Shown here piece by piece: positions 30,932-38,659 of a DNA stretch of 40,824 bases (position 1 is the stretch's first letter; each line of letters starts with the position of its first letter). The translations under genes were made by a program, and so were the position numbers. Below the pieces are notes generated by a model that saw only the letters and a list, made by a program, of their open reading frames with translations, was not told the origin of the DNA and searched no databases. The DNA lies in contig JBAYSY010000029.1 of the NCBI GenBank assembly GCA_041675885.1, positions 1 to 40,824 on the forward strand. The letters run 5' to 3'. Origin of the DNA: JBAYSY01 sp041675885. GTDB lineage: Bacteria; Pseudomonadota; Alphaproteobacteria; Rhodobacterales; Rhodobacteraceae.

Positions 30932-31618
30932 TCACTCCCGGCGCTGGCGTCCGCCGCGCTCGCCGCCGCCGCTGCGCCCGCCACGGGCGCCCCAGCCGCG
31001 TGTGTCGCTTCCGCGTCCGGCCGCGGGGGCCGTGGCGGGGGGCGTTGCGGCTGCGCTCTGGCCCGGCCCGGCGGACCCGCGCTGGCTCCCGTCACGAACC
31101 GGGCGGTCGGGGCCGTCGCCCCGCGCACCGCCCCGGCCGACTTCTCCGCGCACACCATCGCCACGCGCTGCATCCGGGCGCCCGGGACGGCGGGCCTCCT
31201 GGGCGCCGCCGGGCCGCTGGCCCTGCCAGCGCTGGCCGTCATTACCCCCGGCGCGCGGCGGTCGGCGGCCCTCCCCGGCACCGGCCCCGTCCCGCCCGCC
31301 CGGACGCCAGCCCGGCCGGCCCGTATCGTCATCGCGGCCGCCGGGCCGCCCGCGCGGGCCGTCGCGGTCGCGATCACGGTCACCGGCCCTGTCGTGCCGC
31401 TTGTCCCGGTCCCGGTGCCGATCCCGGTCACGGACCGGCGGGCGATAGGTATGGGTGGGGTAATAGACGTCATGCCGGTAGAATCCCGGATCGTGCCAGC
31501 CCGCACCATACCAGACATGCCCGCCGTGATCGTCGATCGGCGCGCATCCCAGAAGGACGGCAGGCACCGCGGCGATCAGCGCCGCCCGGCACCGGCGAAA
31601 GAGCATGGCAAGCCGCAT
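30932..31618 (-). CDS. Arg/Asp/Gly-rich low-complexity lipoprotein
   Basis: A 228-residue protein. The N-terminus has an Arg-containing n-region, a hydrophobic stretch and the lipobox VLLGC (Cys25), so it should be lipidated and membrane-attached. After a short His/Tyr/Trp-containing segment (HVWYGAGWHDPGFYRHDVYY) nearly everything is low-complexity: RD/RH dipeptide runs at about 62-92, then Gly/Arg/Pro-rich sequence to the end. No folded domain is recognisable. The start is well supported (AAGGAG nine bases before the ATG). The charged disordered tail could bind anionic polymers such as lipopolysaccharide, capsule or nucleic acid; that is inference. Strong GC-driven low complexity makes the exact family hard to place. 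Confidence 0.75.
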   Translation of the reverse strand: MRLAMLFRRCRAALIAAVPAVLLGCAPIDDHGGHVWYGAGWHDPGFYRHDVYYPTHTYRPPVRDRDRHRDRDKRHDRAGDRDRDRDGPRGRPGGRDDDTGRPGWRPGGRDGAGAGEGRRPPRAGGNDGQRWQGQRPGGAQEARRPGRPDAARGDGVRGEVGRGGARGDGPDRPVRDGSQRGSAGPGQSAAATPPATAPAAGRGSDTRGWGARGGRSGGGERGGRQRRE

Positions 31619-31710
31619 CGGACCGGCTCCTTTCCCTGCCGCCAGTCTAGCCGGAACGGGGAACAGGCCGCAACCGCGCGCCGATCACGTTTCGGCGCCC
31701 TGCCGTCCGG

Positions 31711-32796
31711 TCACCCCACATGGAACAGGGTGGAAAACAACCGGGGGTCGAGGCTTTCCGAGGCGAAGGTCGGCCCCTCGGTCAGCACCGAAACCGCATC
31801 ATGGGAATGCAGGCTTTCCTGGTGGCTCGCCACCACGCGGAAATCGCCGATCCGCGCATCGTCGCGCAGCACCGCGCAGAACGACCGCGCCGCATCCTCG
31901 ACGAAGATCGGCCGCGCGGCGTTCAGTTCGGCAAACGCCTGTTCGTCCTCGCGCTTGACCATGACCTGGGTCTCGGTCGGGACGGCGCGGCGGCACAGGT
32001 CGATCAGATCCTCGAACCACAGGCAATCGCCGCCCGGCCGCACCTCGACCGAGATCCGCGCCACCGACCGCTGCGAATGGGGCGTCGCAAGCTGCCCGCG
32101 CATGGTCCGCGCATGTTCCGCAAGTTCCAGCGAACACGGACAGGTCGAGGAATAGACGTAATCCAGATGCATGAACTTGCGCCGCACGCCCCCGCTTTCC
32201 ACCAGCTCCAGCGCGATGTCGTAATACTGCCAGCCCTCCAGCCCCGAACGCAGCGACCGCACCCGGGCCGGGAACGAGAACCGCATCTGGATGCGGGCAT
32301 CGAGGCTTTCGAGATCGCGCTTGTAGTCCTCCAGCGCGGCGGCAATCACCTCGAAACTGAACTGCCGTTCCGCATGGGCATAGAACGAGCGCATGATGCG
32401 GCTCATGTTGATGCCCTTCTTCTCGGATTCCAGGCTCACCGTCCCGGTGACCGAGGTCTCCAGCGTCAGGTCGGCGCCGTCGCGGGTATGGAAGCGGATC
32501 GGCAGCCGGAAGTTCGAGATTCCGACATGCTGGATCAACTGCCGCGCGCCGACGATCAGGCTTGCGGGGCCGTTTTGCAGATCGGGCAGCGTGGCGCGAT
32601 AGGCGGCGTCGGCCACGAAATCCTGCGGGTAGTCGCGGCTGAGCGGCTCGTTGCCCGGCATCCCGGCCAGAGAGGGGTCGAGCGCGGCCCGTTCGGCCGC
32701 GGTCACGCCCCCGGCCCACCGGCGCAGCAGCGCCAGCGCGGCCTCGGCCTCGTCCCGGCCCGGTTTGTGGTCAAGCTCTGGCCTGTGAATGGTCAT
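31711..32796 (-). CDS. folE2: GTP cyclohydrolase FolE2 (type IB)
   Basis: A 361-residue GTP cyclohydrolase I of the FolE2/COG1469 family, which makes 7,8-dihydroneopterin triphosphate for folate (and queuosine) synthesis. Recognisable blocks are QHVGISNFRLPIRF, TGTVSLESEKKGINMSRIMR, and STCPCSLELAEHA with Cys219 and Cys221, the region of the conserved metal-ligand cysteine. In many bacteria FolE2 is a zinc-independent alternative to FolE and is Zur-regulated. I see no Zur box here, but the leader has two inverted repeats. The ATG at 32796 follows AAAGGGG; the frame is open upstream without homology. No FolE1 gene is in the window. Confidence 0.95.
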   Translation of the reverse strand: MTIHRPELDHKPGRDEAEAALALLRRWAGGVTAAERAALDPSLAGMPGNEPLSRDYPQDFVADAAYRATLPDLQNGPASLIVGARQLIQHVGISNFRLPIRFHTRDGADLTLETSVTGTVSLESEKKGINMSRIMRSFYAHAERQFSFEVIAAALEDYKRDLESLDARIQMRFSFPARVRSLRSGLEGWQYYDIALELVESGGVRRKFMHLDYVYSSTCPCSLELAEHARTMRGQLATPHSQRSVARISVEVRPGGDCLWFEDLIDLCRRAVPTETQVMVKREDEQAFAELNAARPIFVEDAARSFCAVLRDDARIGDFRVVASHQESLHSHDAVSVLTEGPTFASESLDPRLFSTLFHVG

Positions 32797-32818
32797 CGCG
32801 CGCCCCTTTTCTCCTCTG

Positions 32819-32864
32819 GCATGTCGCGGAAAAGCGGAAACCGGCTTTCCGCTTTCCGGACATG
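32819..32864 (-). promoter_or_regulatory. Long inverted repeat in the folE2 leader (proximal)
   Basis: The arms run from GCATGTC on one side to GACATGC on the other, with GCGGAAA/TTTCCGC at the centre, giving a stem of about 20 bp around a five-base loop with one or two mismatches. It lies about 23 bases upstream of the folE2 ATG. It could be a regulator site, an RNA hairpin in the leader, or a dispersed palindromic repeat. No U-run follows, so it is not a simple terminator. Confidence 0.5.
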
Positions 32865-32878
32865 CGTCAACAATGGTT

Positions 32879-32920
32879 CGGAGCGTGCCGCGCGAATGCG
32901 GATGAACACGGCACACTCCG
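32879..32920 (-). promoter_or_regulatory. Second inverted repeat upstream of folE2 (distal)
   Basis: CGGAGCGTGCCG (32879-32890) and CGGCACACTCCG (32909-32920) are complementary at 11 of 12 positions around an 18-base loop. As RNA the single mismatch is a G-U pair, so a 12-bp stem would form. It is 14 bases from the proximal inverted repeat, and the pair together occupies most of the metZ-folE2 spacer. Confidence 0.5.
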
Positions 32921-32999
32921 ATGGTGGCAGGCGCAATATGGGGGCGGCGGCCCCCGCTGTCCAACCCCGCCATGATCCGCCCGTATCGGGCCGCCCCTG

Positions 33000-34181
33000 T
33001 CAGATCGCCGCCAGCGCCTGCCGCAGATCGGCGATCAGGTCCTCGCTGTCCTCCAGCCCGACCGACAGCCGGATCAGCCCCGGAGAGATGCCCAGCGCGG
33101 CGCGCCGGTCCTCGGGCAGGCGTTGGTGGGTGGTGGTCGCGGGATGGGTGACGATCGACCTGGCATCACCGAGGTTGTTGGAAATACTGATGATTTCCAG
33201 TGCATTCATGAAACGGAACGCGGCCTCCTTGCCACCCGCGATGTCGAAGGACACCACCGTGCCCCCTGCCCCCATCTGCGCCATGGCCAGATCGTGCTGC
33301 GGGTGCGAGGCCAGCCCGGGAAAGATCACCCGGCCCAGCCGCGCATCGCCTTCGAGCGCCCGCGCGACGGCAAGCGCGCCGTCCGCCATCGCCCGGCAAC
33401 GCAGGTCGAGCGTGACCATCCCCGACAGCATCACCCAGGCGGTGAAGGGACTCATCGCGCCGCCGGTGTGCTTCATGTAGGGTTCGGCCACCTTGCGGAC
33501 GAATTCGCGCGTGCCGCAGATCACGCCGCCCAGCGCCCTGCCCTGGCCGTCGATATGCTTGGTGGCGGAATAGACCACCACATCGGCGCCCTGTTCGACC
33601 GCGCGCGAGAACACCGGCGTGGCGAACACGTTGTCGGCAATGACCAGCGCGCCCGCCGCATGGGCGATTCCGGCCACGGCGGCGATGTCGATCACCTCCA
33701 GCGTCGGGTTCGAGACCGTCTCGAAGAACACCGCTTTCGTGCCCGGCCGCACCGCCGCGCGCCACTGGTCAAGGTCGGTGCCATCGACGAATGTCACCTC
33801 GACCCCGAAGCGGGTCAGGACTTCCTCAAGGATATAAAGGCACGATCCGAACAGCGCCTTTGCCGAAACCACGTGATCCCCGGCCCGCAGCATCGCCGTC
33901 AGCGCGCCGCTGACCGCCGCCATGCCCGAAGCGGTGGCAAAGGCGTCCTCGGTGCCCTCGACGGCGGCGATACGGTCTTCGAACATCCGTACCGTGGGGT
34001 TGCCGTAACGGGCATAGATGAACTCGTCCTCGCCCGCCTTGATGAAGCGCGCCTCGGCCTGTTCGGCGCTGTCATAGGCAAAGCCCTGCGTCAGGAAGAT
34101 CGCCTCGGCCATCTCGCCATACTGGCTGCGGCGGCTGCCGCCATGGACCAGCTGCGTGCGACGGTTCCATTTCTCGGACAT
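33000..34181 (-). CDS. metZ: O-succinylhomoserine sulfhydrylase
   Basis: A 393-residue PLP enzyme of the Cys/Met-metabolism family that makes homocysteine from O-succinylhomoserine and sulfide. The PLP lysine is Lys208 in YSATKHIDGQGR. Other family blocks are RYGNPTVRMFEDRIAAVEGTE, the SGMAA loop, FFETVSNPTLEVID, and the C-terminal SIVTHPATTTHQRL and LIRLSVGLED. The sequence and the SAM-II leader both fit MetZ rather than cystathionine gamma-synthase or MetY. The ATG at 34181 follows GGAGGG by about 8 bases. Expression should be shut off by S-adenosylmethionine through the upstream riboswitch and terminator. Confidence 0.94.
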   Translation of the reverse strand: MSEKWNRRTQLVHGGSRRSQYGEMAEAIFLTQGFAYDSAEQAEARFIKAGEDEFIYARYGNPTVRMFEDRIAAVEGTEDAFATASGMAAVSGALTAMLRAGDHVVSAKALFGSCLYILEEVLTRFGVEVTFVDGTDLDQWRAAVRPGTKAVFFETVSNPTLEVIDIAAVAGIAHAAGALVIADNVFATPVFSRAVEQGADVVVYSATKHIDGQGRALGGVICGTREFVRKVAEPYMKHTGGAMSPFTAWVMLSGMVTLDLRCRAMADGALAVARALEGDARLGRVIFPGLASHPQHDLAMAQMGAGGTVVSFDIAGGKEAAFRFMNALEIISISNNLGDARSIVTHPATTTHQRLPEDRRAALGISPGLIRLSVGLEDSEDLIADLRQALAAI

Positions 34182-34199
34182 GCGCCGTTCCCTCCGCGC

Positions 34200-34235
34200 A
34201 AAGAAAAGCCCCCGGGCCAAAGAGGCGTCGGGGGC
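34200..34235 (-). terminator. Riboswitch-controlled terminator in the metZ leader
   Basis: On the minus strand GCCCCCG (34229-34235) pairs with CGGGGGC (34208-34214) and is followed by TTTTCTTT, a textbook intrinsic terminator between the SAM-II aptamer and the metZ ATG. Its loop contains CCTCTTTGGC (34216-34225), which is complementary to the end of the aptamer. Confidence 0.85.
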
Positions 34236-34247
34236 ACGGGCCCTGAC

Positions 34248-34302
34248 CTCTTTAGCGGCTTGTTTAACGTGGCCCGCAATCCGGTAGAACAAAGCGCCAC
34301 GG
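34248..34302 (-). ncRNA. SAM-II riboswitch aptamer upstream of metZ
   Basis: On the minus strand the leader carries the SAM-II hallmarks: P1 arms GTGGC (34296-34300) and GCCAC (34269-34273), CTACCGGATTGCGG in between, then CACGTTAAACAAGCCGCTAA followed by AG, matching the conserved SAM-II tail (GUUAAA...GCUAAA). The aptamer starts almost exactly at the predicted transcription start. SAM binding should lock the GCUAAAG segment in the pseudoknot. The same bases, GCUAAAGAGG (34247-34256), can otherwise pair with CCUCUUUGGC in the terminator loop, making an antiterminator. So high SAM means termination and low SAM means metZ is transcribed. Confidence 0.92.
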
Positions 34303-34308
34303 GGGCCG

Positions 34309-34337
34309 TCGATACGCCCTTTGCACGGGAAGGTCAA
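34309..34337 (-). promoter_or_regulatory. Predicted metZ promoter
   Basis: On the minus strand TTGACC (34332-34337), a 17-bp spacer, and TATCGA (34309-34314). The transcript would start within a few bases of the SAM-II aptamer's first stem, which strongly supports the assignment. Confidence 0.7.
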
Positions 34338-34393
34338 CGGGCCGGGGCGGGGCGGCTCGACTTGAATCTCCCGGCAGTTGCCCCGCAGGCAAA

Positions 34394-34455
34394 ACAGAGG
34401 GCAGCGGTCGGCCGCTTGCCCGGCGGCGCATGCCGCGCCTTGATTCCGGGCAAAG
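34394..34455 (+). repeat. Composite dispersed repeat, copy C (internally deleted)
   Basis: CAGAGGGCAGCGG is joined directly to TCGGCCGCTTGCCCGGCGGC and then to GCCGCGCCTTGATTCCGGGC, so both ends of the repeat are present but the middle of about 110 bases is missing. It lies between the smc stop and the metZ promoter. Confidence 0.7.
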
Positions 34456-34479
34456 GGGAAAAGGCTGTCCCGGACCGGA

Positions 34480-37400
34480 TCACGCCACCAGTTGTTCGGC
34501 CCGGCGCAGATCGACGCTGACAAGCTGGCTCACCCCCTGCTCGCCCATGGTCACGCCGAACAGCCGGTCCATCCGCGCCATGGTCACCGCGTGGTGGGTG
34601 ATGATGAGAAACCGCGTCTCGGTCCGGCGGGTCATCTCGTCCAGCAGGTCGCAGAACCGGGTCACGTTGGCGTCGTCAAGGGGTGCGTCCACCTCGTCCA
34701 GCACGCAGATCGGCGCCGGGTTCGCAAGGAACACCGCGAAGATCAGCGCCAGCGCGGTCAGGGTCTGCTCGCCCCCGGACAGAAGCGACAGGGTGGACAG
34801 TTTCTTGCCCGGCGGCTGGCACATGATTTCCAGCCCGGCCTCCAGCGGGTCGTCGGATTCGACCAGCACCAGCCGCGCCTCGCCGCCGCCGAACAGGTGG
34901 GTGAACAGCGTGGTGAAATTGGCGTTCACCTGCTCGAAGGCGGTCAGGAGCCGCTCGCGCCCCTCGCGGTTCAGGCCCGCGATCCCGGCGCGCAGCTTGC
35001 GGATCGCTTCCTCAAGGTCGAACTTCTCGCGCTTGAGCGTGTCGTGCTCGGCCTGCACCGCCTTGGCATCTTCCTCGGCGCGCAGGTTGACGGCGCCCAG
35101 CGCCTCGCGGGCGCGGCGCAGCCGGGCGATCTCGGATTCCAGCGCCTCGGCGGGGGGCATGGCCCCGGGGTCGGTGGCGAGGCTTTCCAGCAGTTCCTCC
35201 GGCCCGCCGCCGGTCTCCTCGCGGATGCGTTCGGCGCTGGCGGCCACGGTGTCGCGGGCGGCATCCGTCCGTGCCCCCGCCCGCGCGCGGGCCTCGCGCG
35301 CCTCGCCCGCCGCGCGCTCGGCCTCACGCTCGGCCTGCTGGGCGGCGCGCAGCGCGCCCTCGGCCTCGGCCAGCGCATCGGCGGCGCGGTTGCGGCGGGT
35401 CTCGGCCCCGGCGATGGCCTCCTGCAACTCGTCGCGGCGGGCGGCGATCTCCTCGGGCGCGGCCGAGGCTTCGGCAAGTTCGGCCTCGCTTTCCTCGCGC
35501 CGGAAGGCGAGTTCGGCGCTGCGTTTCTCGGCGGTGTCCAGCCGCATCCGCCAGCCCGAGATTTCCTTGGCGACCTCCTGCCGCCGCCGCACCCGCGCCT
35601 CGCCCTCGCGCCGCGTCTCGTCATGGGCGGCGCGGCGGGCGAGCATGGCGGCGCGGGCCTCGGCCACCGCCTCGCGCGCGGTCTCCAGCCGGGCGCGGCT
35701 GTCGTCGAGATCGGGCAGTTCCGCCGCCGCCTCGGCGGCCTCGTCCAGCCGCTCCCGCGCTTCCTGCGCCTCTGCCTCGAAACGCGCCACCGCAAGACGG
35801 GCCGATTCCAGCTTGCCCCCGGCGATCGAGCGATCCGCCTCGGCGCGCGACAGCGCCCGGCCCGCCTCGGCCACCTGCCGGTCGGCGGCGCGGCGGGCCT
35901 CGCGCGCGGCCTGATCGGCCTGCGACAGTTCCGCCAGCCGCGCCTGCAACGCCTCATGCGCCTGCCGCGCGCCCTCGGCCCGGGCCGCGACCTCCTCAAG
36001 GTCGCGCTTGAGCGCGACCAGACGGTTGAGTTGCTGGAGCCGCAGTGCCGCGGCGCTGGGGGCGTCCTCGGCGGCGGCGCGGAACCCGTCCCAGCGCCAC
36101 AGGTCGCCCTCGATGCTCACCAGCCGCTGGCCGGGGCGCAGCGCCGGTTGCAGCCGGGCGCCATCCTCGCGCGCCACGAGGCCGATCTGGCCGATCCGCC
36201 GCGCCAGCGCCGGAGGCGCGCGGACATGGGCGGCAAGCGGCGCCGCGCCTTCGGGCAATGCGGGCGCGGCATCGTAGGGCGGCAGCGCCGCCCAGCCCGA
36301 ACCCGCATCGCCGTCGATTTCCGGCGCGCGCAGGTCGTCGGAAAGCGCCGCGCCGAAGGCGGCCTCATGGCCCGGATCGACCGTCACGAGGTCGAGCATC
36401 TGATGCCCGGCATGGGTCTCGCGCTCCACCAGCCGGGCCAGCGCCGCCACCTCGGCGCGCAGCGCCGTGGCCTCGCCCTCGGCGCTTGACCGCGCGGCGC
36501 GGGCCTCGGCCTCGCGGGCATGGACCTCGGCCCTTGCGGCCTCGGCCTCGGCCAGCGTTTCCTCGGCAAGCTCCGCCTGCTCCGCCGCCTCGCCCGCCGC
36601 CGCCTCGGCCCCGGCGAAATCCTCGCCCGCGCGGTCGAGCGCCTCGCCCGCCGCCGCCTCGGCCGTGCGCGCGCGCGCCGCCTCGGCCTGCGCCCGTTCC
36701 AGCGTGGTGCCGGTGTCGGCCAGAAGCCGCTGCGCCGACTGGTGCCGGGCCGAAAGCCGGGCCGCGTCCTCGGTGCGCTCCGACAGGTCGGCCTCGGCCC
36801 CGCTCAGCGCCGCGCCGGCTTCGCGCGCCGCCTCGGCCGCCTCGGCGAGGCGTTCGTCATGGCCCTCATGCGCGCGGGCGATCTGCGCCGCCTCCCAGTC
36901 CAGCCGGGCGATGGTCTCGCCCGCGTCGCGGTTCAGCCCGGCCTCGCGCTCCATGTCGTGGCCAAGCTGGGCGATACGGCCGGTGAGGTCGGCGATGGTC
37001 TGGCGGGCGCGGGCCTCCTGTTCGGTCAGGGTCTCGCGCTGGACGGTCAGGCGTTGCAGGATCGCCCCGGCGATCGCCTCTTCCTCGCGCCGGGGCGGGA
37101 TCGCGTCCTCGGCCCCGGCCCGGACCTGCGCGGCCTGCCGCGCGCCCGTCTCGGCCACCGCCGCCGCCCGGCTGGCTTCGGTCAGGTCGCGTTCGGCCAG
37201 CAGCCGGGCCTCGTCGGCCTCGCGCCAGCGGCGGAACAGCAGCGAGCCCTCGGCCCGGCGCAGGTCGCTGCCGATCTCACGGTAGCGCGCCGCCTGCCGC
37301 GCCTGCCGCGCAAGCTGGGCGATCTGCGCGGCAAGCTGTTCCAGCACGTCATCGACCCGCGCGAGGTTCTGCTCGGCCGCGTTCAGGCGCAATTCGGCCT

Positions 37401-37935
37401 CGTGCCGCCGCTGGTAGAGGCCCGAGATCCCCGCCGCCTCCTCCAGGATCCGCCGCCGGTTGCGCGGCTTGGCGTTGATAAGCTCGGAGATCTGCCCCTG
37501 CCGCACCAGCGCCGGCGAATGGGCCCCGGTCGAGGCATCGGCGAACAGCATCTGCACGTCCTTCGCCCGCACCTCCTTGCCGTTGGCACGGTAGGCCGAG
37601 CCCGCGTCGCGGGTGATGCGGCGGGTGATCTCCAGGATATCGGCATCGTTGAACCCGGCGGGGGCGAGCCGTTCCGAATTGTCCAGCGTCAGCGCCACCT
37701 CGGCGAAGTGCCGGGCCGGGCGCGAGGCGGTTCCGGCGAAGATCACGTCTTCCATCCCGTCGCCGCGCATGGCGGTCGGGCGATTTTCGCCCATCACCCA
37801 GCGCAGGGCCTCAAGCAGGTTCGACTTGCCGCAGCCGTTCGGCCCGACCACGCCGGTAAGCCCCTCGGCGATCAGCAGATCGGTGGGGTCCACGAAGCTC
37901 TTGAAACCGTTGAGCCGCAACCGGGTGAAGCGCAC
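34480..37935 (-). CDS. smc: Chromosome segregation protein SMC
   Basis: A 1151-residue SMC ATPase that, with ScpA and ScpB (not in this window), organises and segregates the chromosome. The N-terminal head has Walker A GPNGCGKS (residues 31-38). A long Ala/Arg/Glu-rich coiled coil runs on both sides of a hinge at about 510-640. The C-terminal head has the signature LSGGEQ (1052-1057) and Walker B VLDEVDAPLDD (about 1080). Length is normal. The GTG at 37935 follows AAAGGGG by about 6 bases and gives the family N-terminus RFTRLRLNGFKSF; an ATG 20 codons upstream is unlikely. It is followed by metZ on the same strand, but the SAM-II promoter separates them. Confidence 0.96.
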   Translation of the reverse strand: MRFTRLRLNGFKSFVDPTDLLIAEGLTGVVGPNGCGKSNLLEALRWVMGENRPTAMRGDGMEDVIFAGTASRPARHFAEVALTLDNSERLAPAGFNDADILEITRRITRDAGSAYRANGKEVRAKDVQMLFADASTGAHSPALVRQGQISELINAKPRNRRRILEEAAGISGLYQRRHEAELRLNAAEQNLARVDDVLEQLAAQIAQLARQARQAARYREIGSDLRRAEGSLLFRRWREADEARLLAERDLTEASRAAAVAETGARQAAQVRAGAEDAIPPRREEEAIAGAILQRLTVQRETLTEQEARARQTIADLTGRIAQLGHDMEREAGLNRDAGETIARLDWEAAQIARAHEGHDERLAEAAEAAREAGAALSGAEADLSERTEDAARLSARHQSAQRLLADTGTTLERAQAEAARARTAEAAAGEALDRAGEDFAGAEAAAGEAAEQAELAEETLAEAEAARAEVHAREAEARAARSSAEGEATALRAEVAALARLVERETHAGHQMLDLVTVDPGHEAAFGAALSDDLRAPEIDGDAGSGWAALPPYDAAPALPEGAAPLAAHVRAPPALARRIGQIGLVAREDGARLQPALRPGQRLVSIEGDLWRWDGFRAAAEDAPSAAALRLQQLNRLVALKRDLEEVAARAEGARQAHEALQARLAELSQADQAAREARRAADRQVAEAGRALSRAEADRSIAGGKLESARLAVARFEAEAQEARERLDEAAEAAAELPDLDDSRARLETAREAVAEARAAMLARRAAHDETRREGEARVRRRQEVAKEISGWRMRLDTAEKRSAELAFRREESEAELAEASAAPEEIAARRDELQEAIAGAETRRNRAADALAEAEGALRAAQQAEREAERAAGEAREARARAGARTDAARDTVAASAERIREETGGGPEELLESLATDPGAMPPAEALESEIARLRRAREALGAVNLRAEEDAKAVQAEHDTLKREKFDLEEAIRKLRAGIAGLNREGRERLLTAFEQVNANFTTLFTHLFGGGEARLVLVESDDPLEAGLEIMCQPPGKKLSTLSLLSGGEQTLTALALIFAVFLANPAPICVLDEVDAPLDDANVTRFCDLLDEMTRRTETRFLIITHHAVTMARMDRLFGVTMGEQGVSQLVSVDLRRAEQLVA

Positions 37936-38259
37936 GTAAGCCCCTTTGTCTGATTCCCTGCCGCCGATGGTTCGCGCGACGGGGCCGCAAGTCAACCGCC
38001 GACCGCATCACTTTGCGGTTTTCCCCGGCTTGCCCACAATATCTTGCCCAAACGGGCCGGGCGCGTCATAGTCGGCCACAAGGCGCTTTTCGCACGGGAG
38101 GGCGATATGGGGCCGGGGCCGCCGCTTTTTTGCCGCATTAAGGCTTTATCAATAACTTGAGCGCAGGCTGAACGCGAAGACCGGGCTGACTGCCCATGTG
38201 GCAGGGCGGACCCGGGGCAGACAAGGCCACAGACGGGACCAGGGGAGGGGTGAACCGCC
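37936..38259. other. Gene-free divergent spacer between smc and a small membrane protein
   Basis: No gene seen. Toward the plus-strand gene there is an AT-richer patch (38123-38160) with a weak promoter-like pair, TTGCCG (38130-38135), 17 bp, TAACTT (38153-38158). On the minus strand TTGACT (37990-37995) could be a -35 for smc, but no matching -10 is convincing. None of the dispersed repeats is present. Confidence 0.4.
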
Positions 38260-38469
38260 ATGATACCGGCCATACTCCTGACGGGAATCGCCGCGGGAAC
38301 CGTTGCCGCCATCTGGGCGCTGGTCGCCGGTTTCGGGGTTCTCGCCGCGCTCGGGTTCTATGTCCTCGCCGGAACGGGCTGCGGCTTCGCGCTCGGCGCA
38401 GGTGGCTGGCTGTGCCATATGCGCCACCGGCAGGAACCGCAAACCGGCGCGCGGACCGCCGATATCTGA
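38260..38469 (+). CDS. 69-residue membrane protein, unknown function
   Basis: A small protein, nearly all hydrophobic for the first 50 residues with two likely membrane helices (about 4-26 and 29-52), rich in Gly and Ala, and with a short charged C-terminal tail (MRHRQEPQTGARTADI). Two cysteines lie at the end of and after the second helix. The ATG is preceded by GGAGGGG about 10 bases upstream. I do not recognise a family. It is divergent from smc and followed by repeat-rich DNA. Confidence 0.72.
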   Translation: MIPAILLTGIAAGTVAAIWALVAGFGVLAALGFYVLAGTGCGFALGAGGWLCHMRHRQEPQTGARTADI

Positions 38470-38560
38470 TCCCTCCGCCAATACCCGTTGCACCGGTCGG
38501 CATCAGCGCGGGCAACTTCATGTTCCGGATCCCTTCCCGGGGCGGCCGGGGCAAGGGGGC

Positions 38561-38578
38561 GGTGCGCTGAAGCGCACC
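38561..38578. repeat. Dispersed 18-bp palindrome, copy 4
   Basis: GGTGCGCTGAAGCGCACC followed by CTACG, 39 bases before an inverted fifth copy. The flanking CTACG shows that the repeat unit is about 23 bp and therefore directional. Confidence 0.85.
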
Positions 38579-38616
38579 CTACGGGGCGCACCCGGCCAGT
38601 CATGACCTTGCGGTAG

Positions 38617-38634
38617 GGTGCGCTTCAGCGCACC
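38617..38634. repeat. Dispersed 18-bp palindrome, copy 5 (inverted)
   Basis: GGTGCGCTTCAGCGCACC preceded by GGTAG, so this copy is in the opposite orientation to copy 4. Together copies 4 and 5 form a 74-bp inverted repeat (38561-38634). Confidence 0.85.
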
Positions 38635-38659
38635 ATCCCCGACCGTTCCCGTGCCCAAC

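Noticed and set aside
32797..32999. THF-II (folE-type) riboswitch upstream of folE2
   Set aside because: The inverted repeats do not show the internal-loop sequence I remember for that motif; the distal stem is fully paired. Left as an unexplained leader structure.
32797..32999. Zur box upstream of folE2
   Set aside because: No AT-rich zinc-uptake-regulator palindrome (TGTTATA-type) is present in the spacer.
34492..36489. 665-codon plus-strand open frame opposite smc (and similar ones to 37953)
   Set aside because: Antisense to the smc coiled coil, whose biased codons leave the opposite strand open; no motif or start signal.
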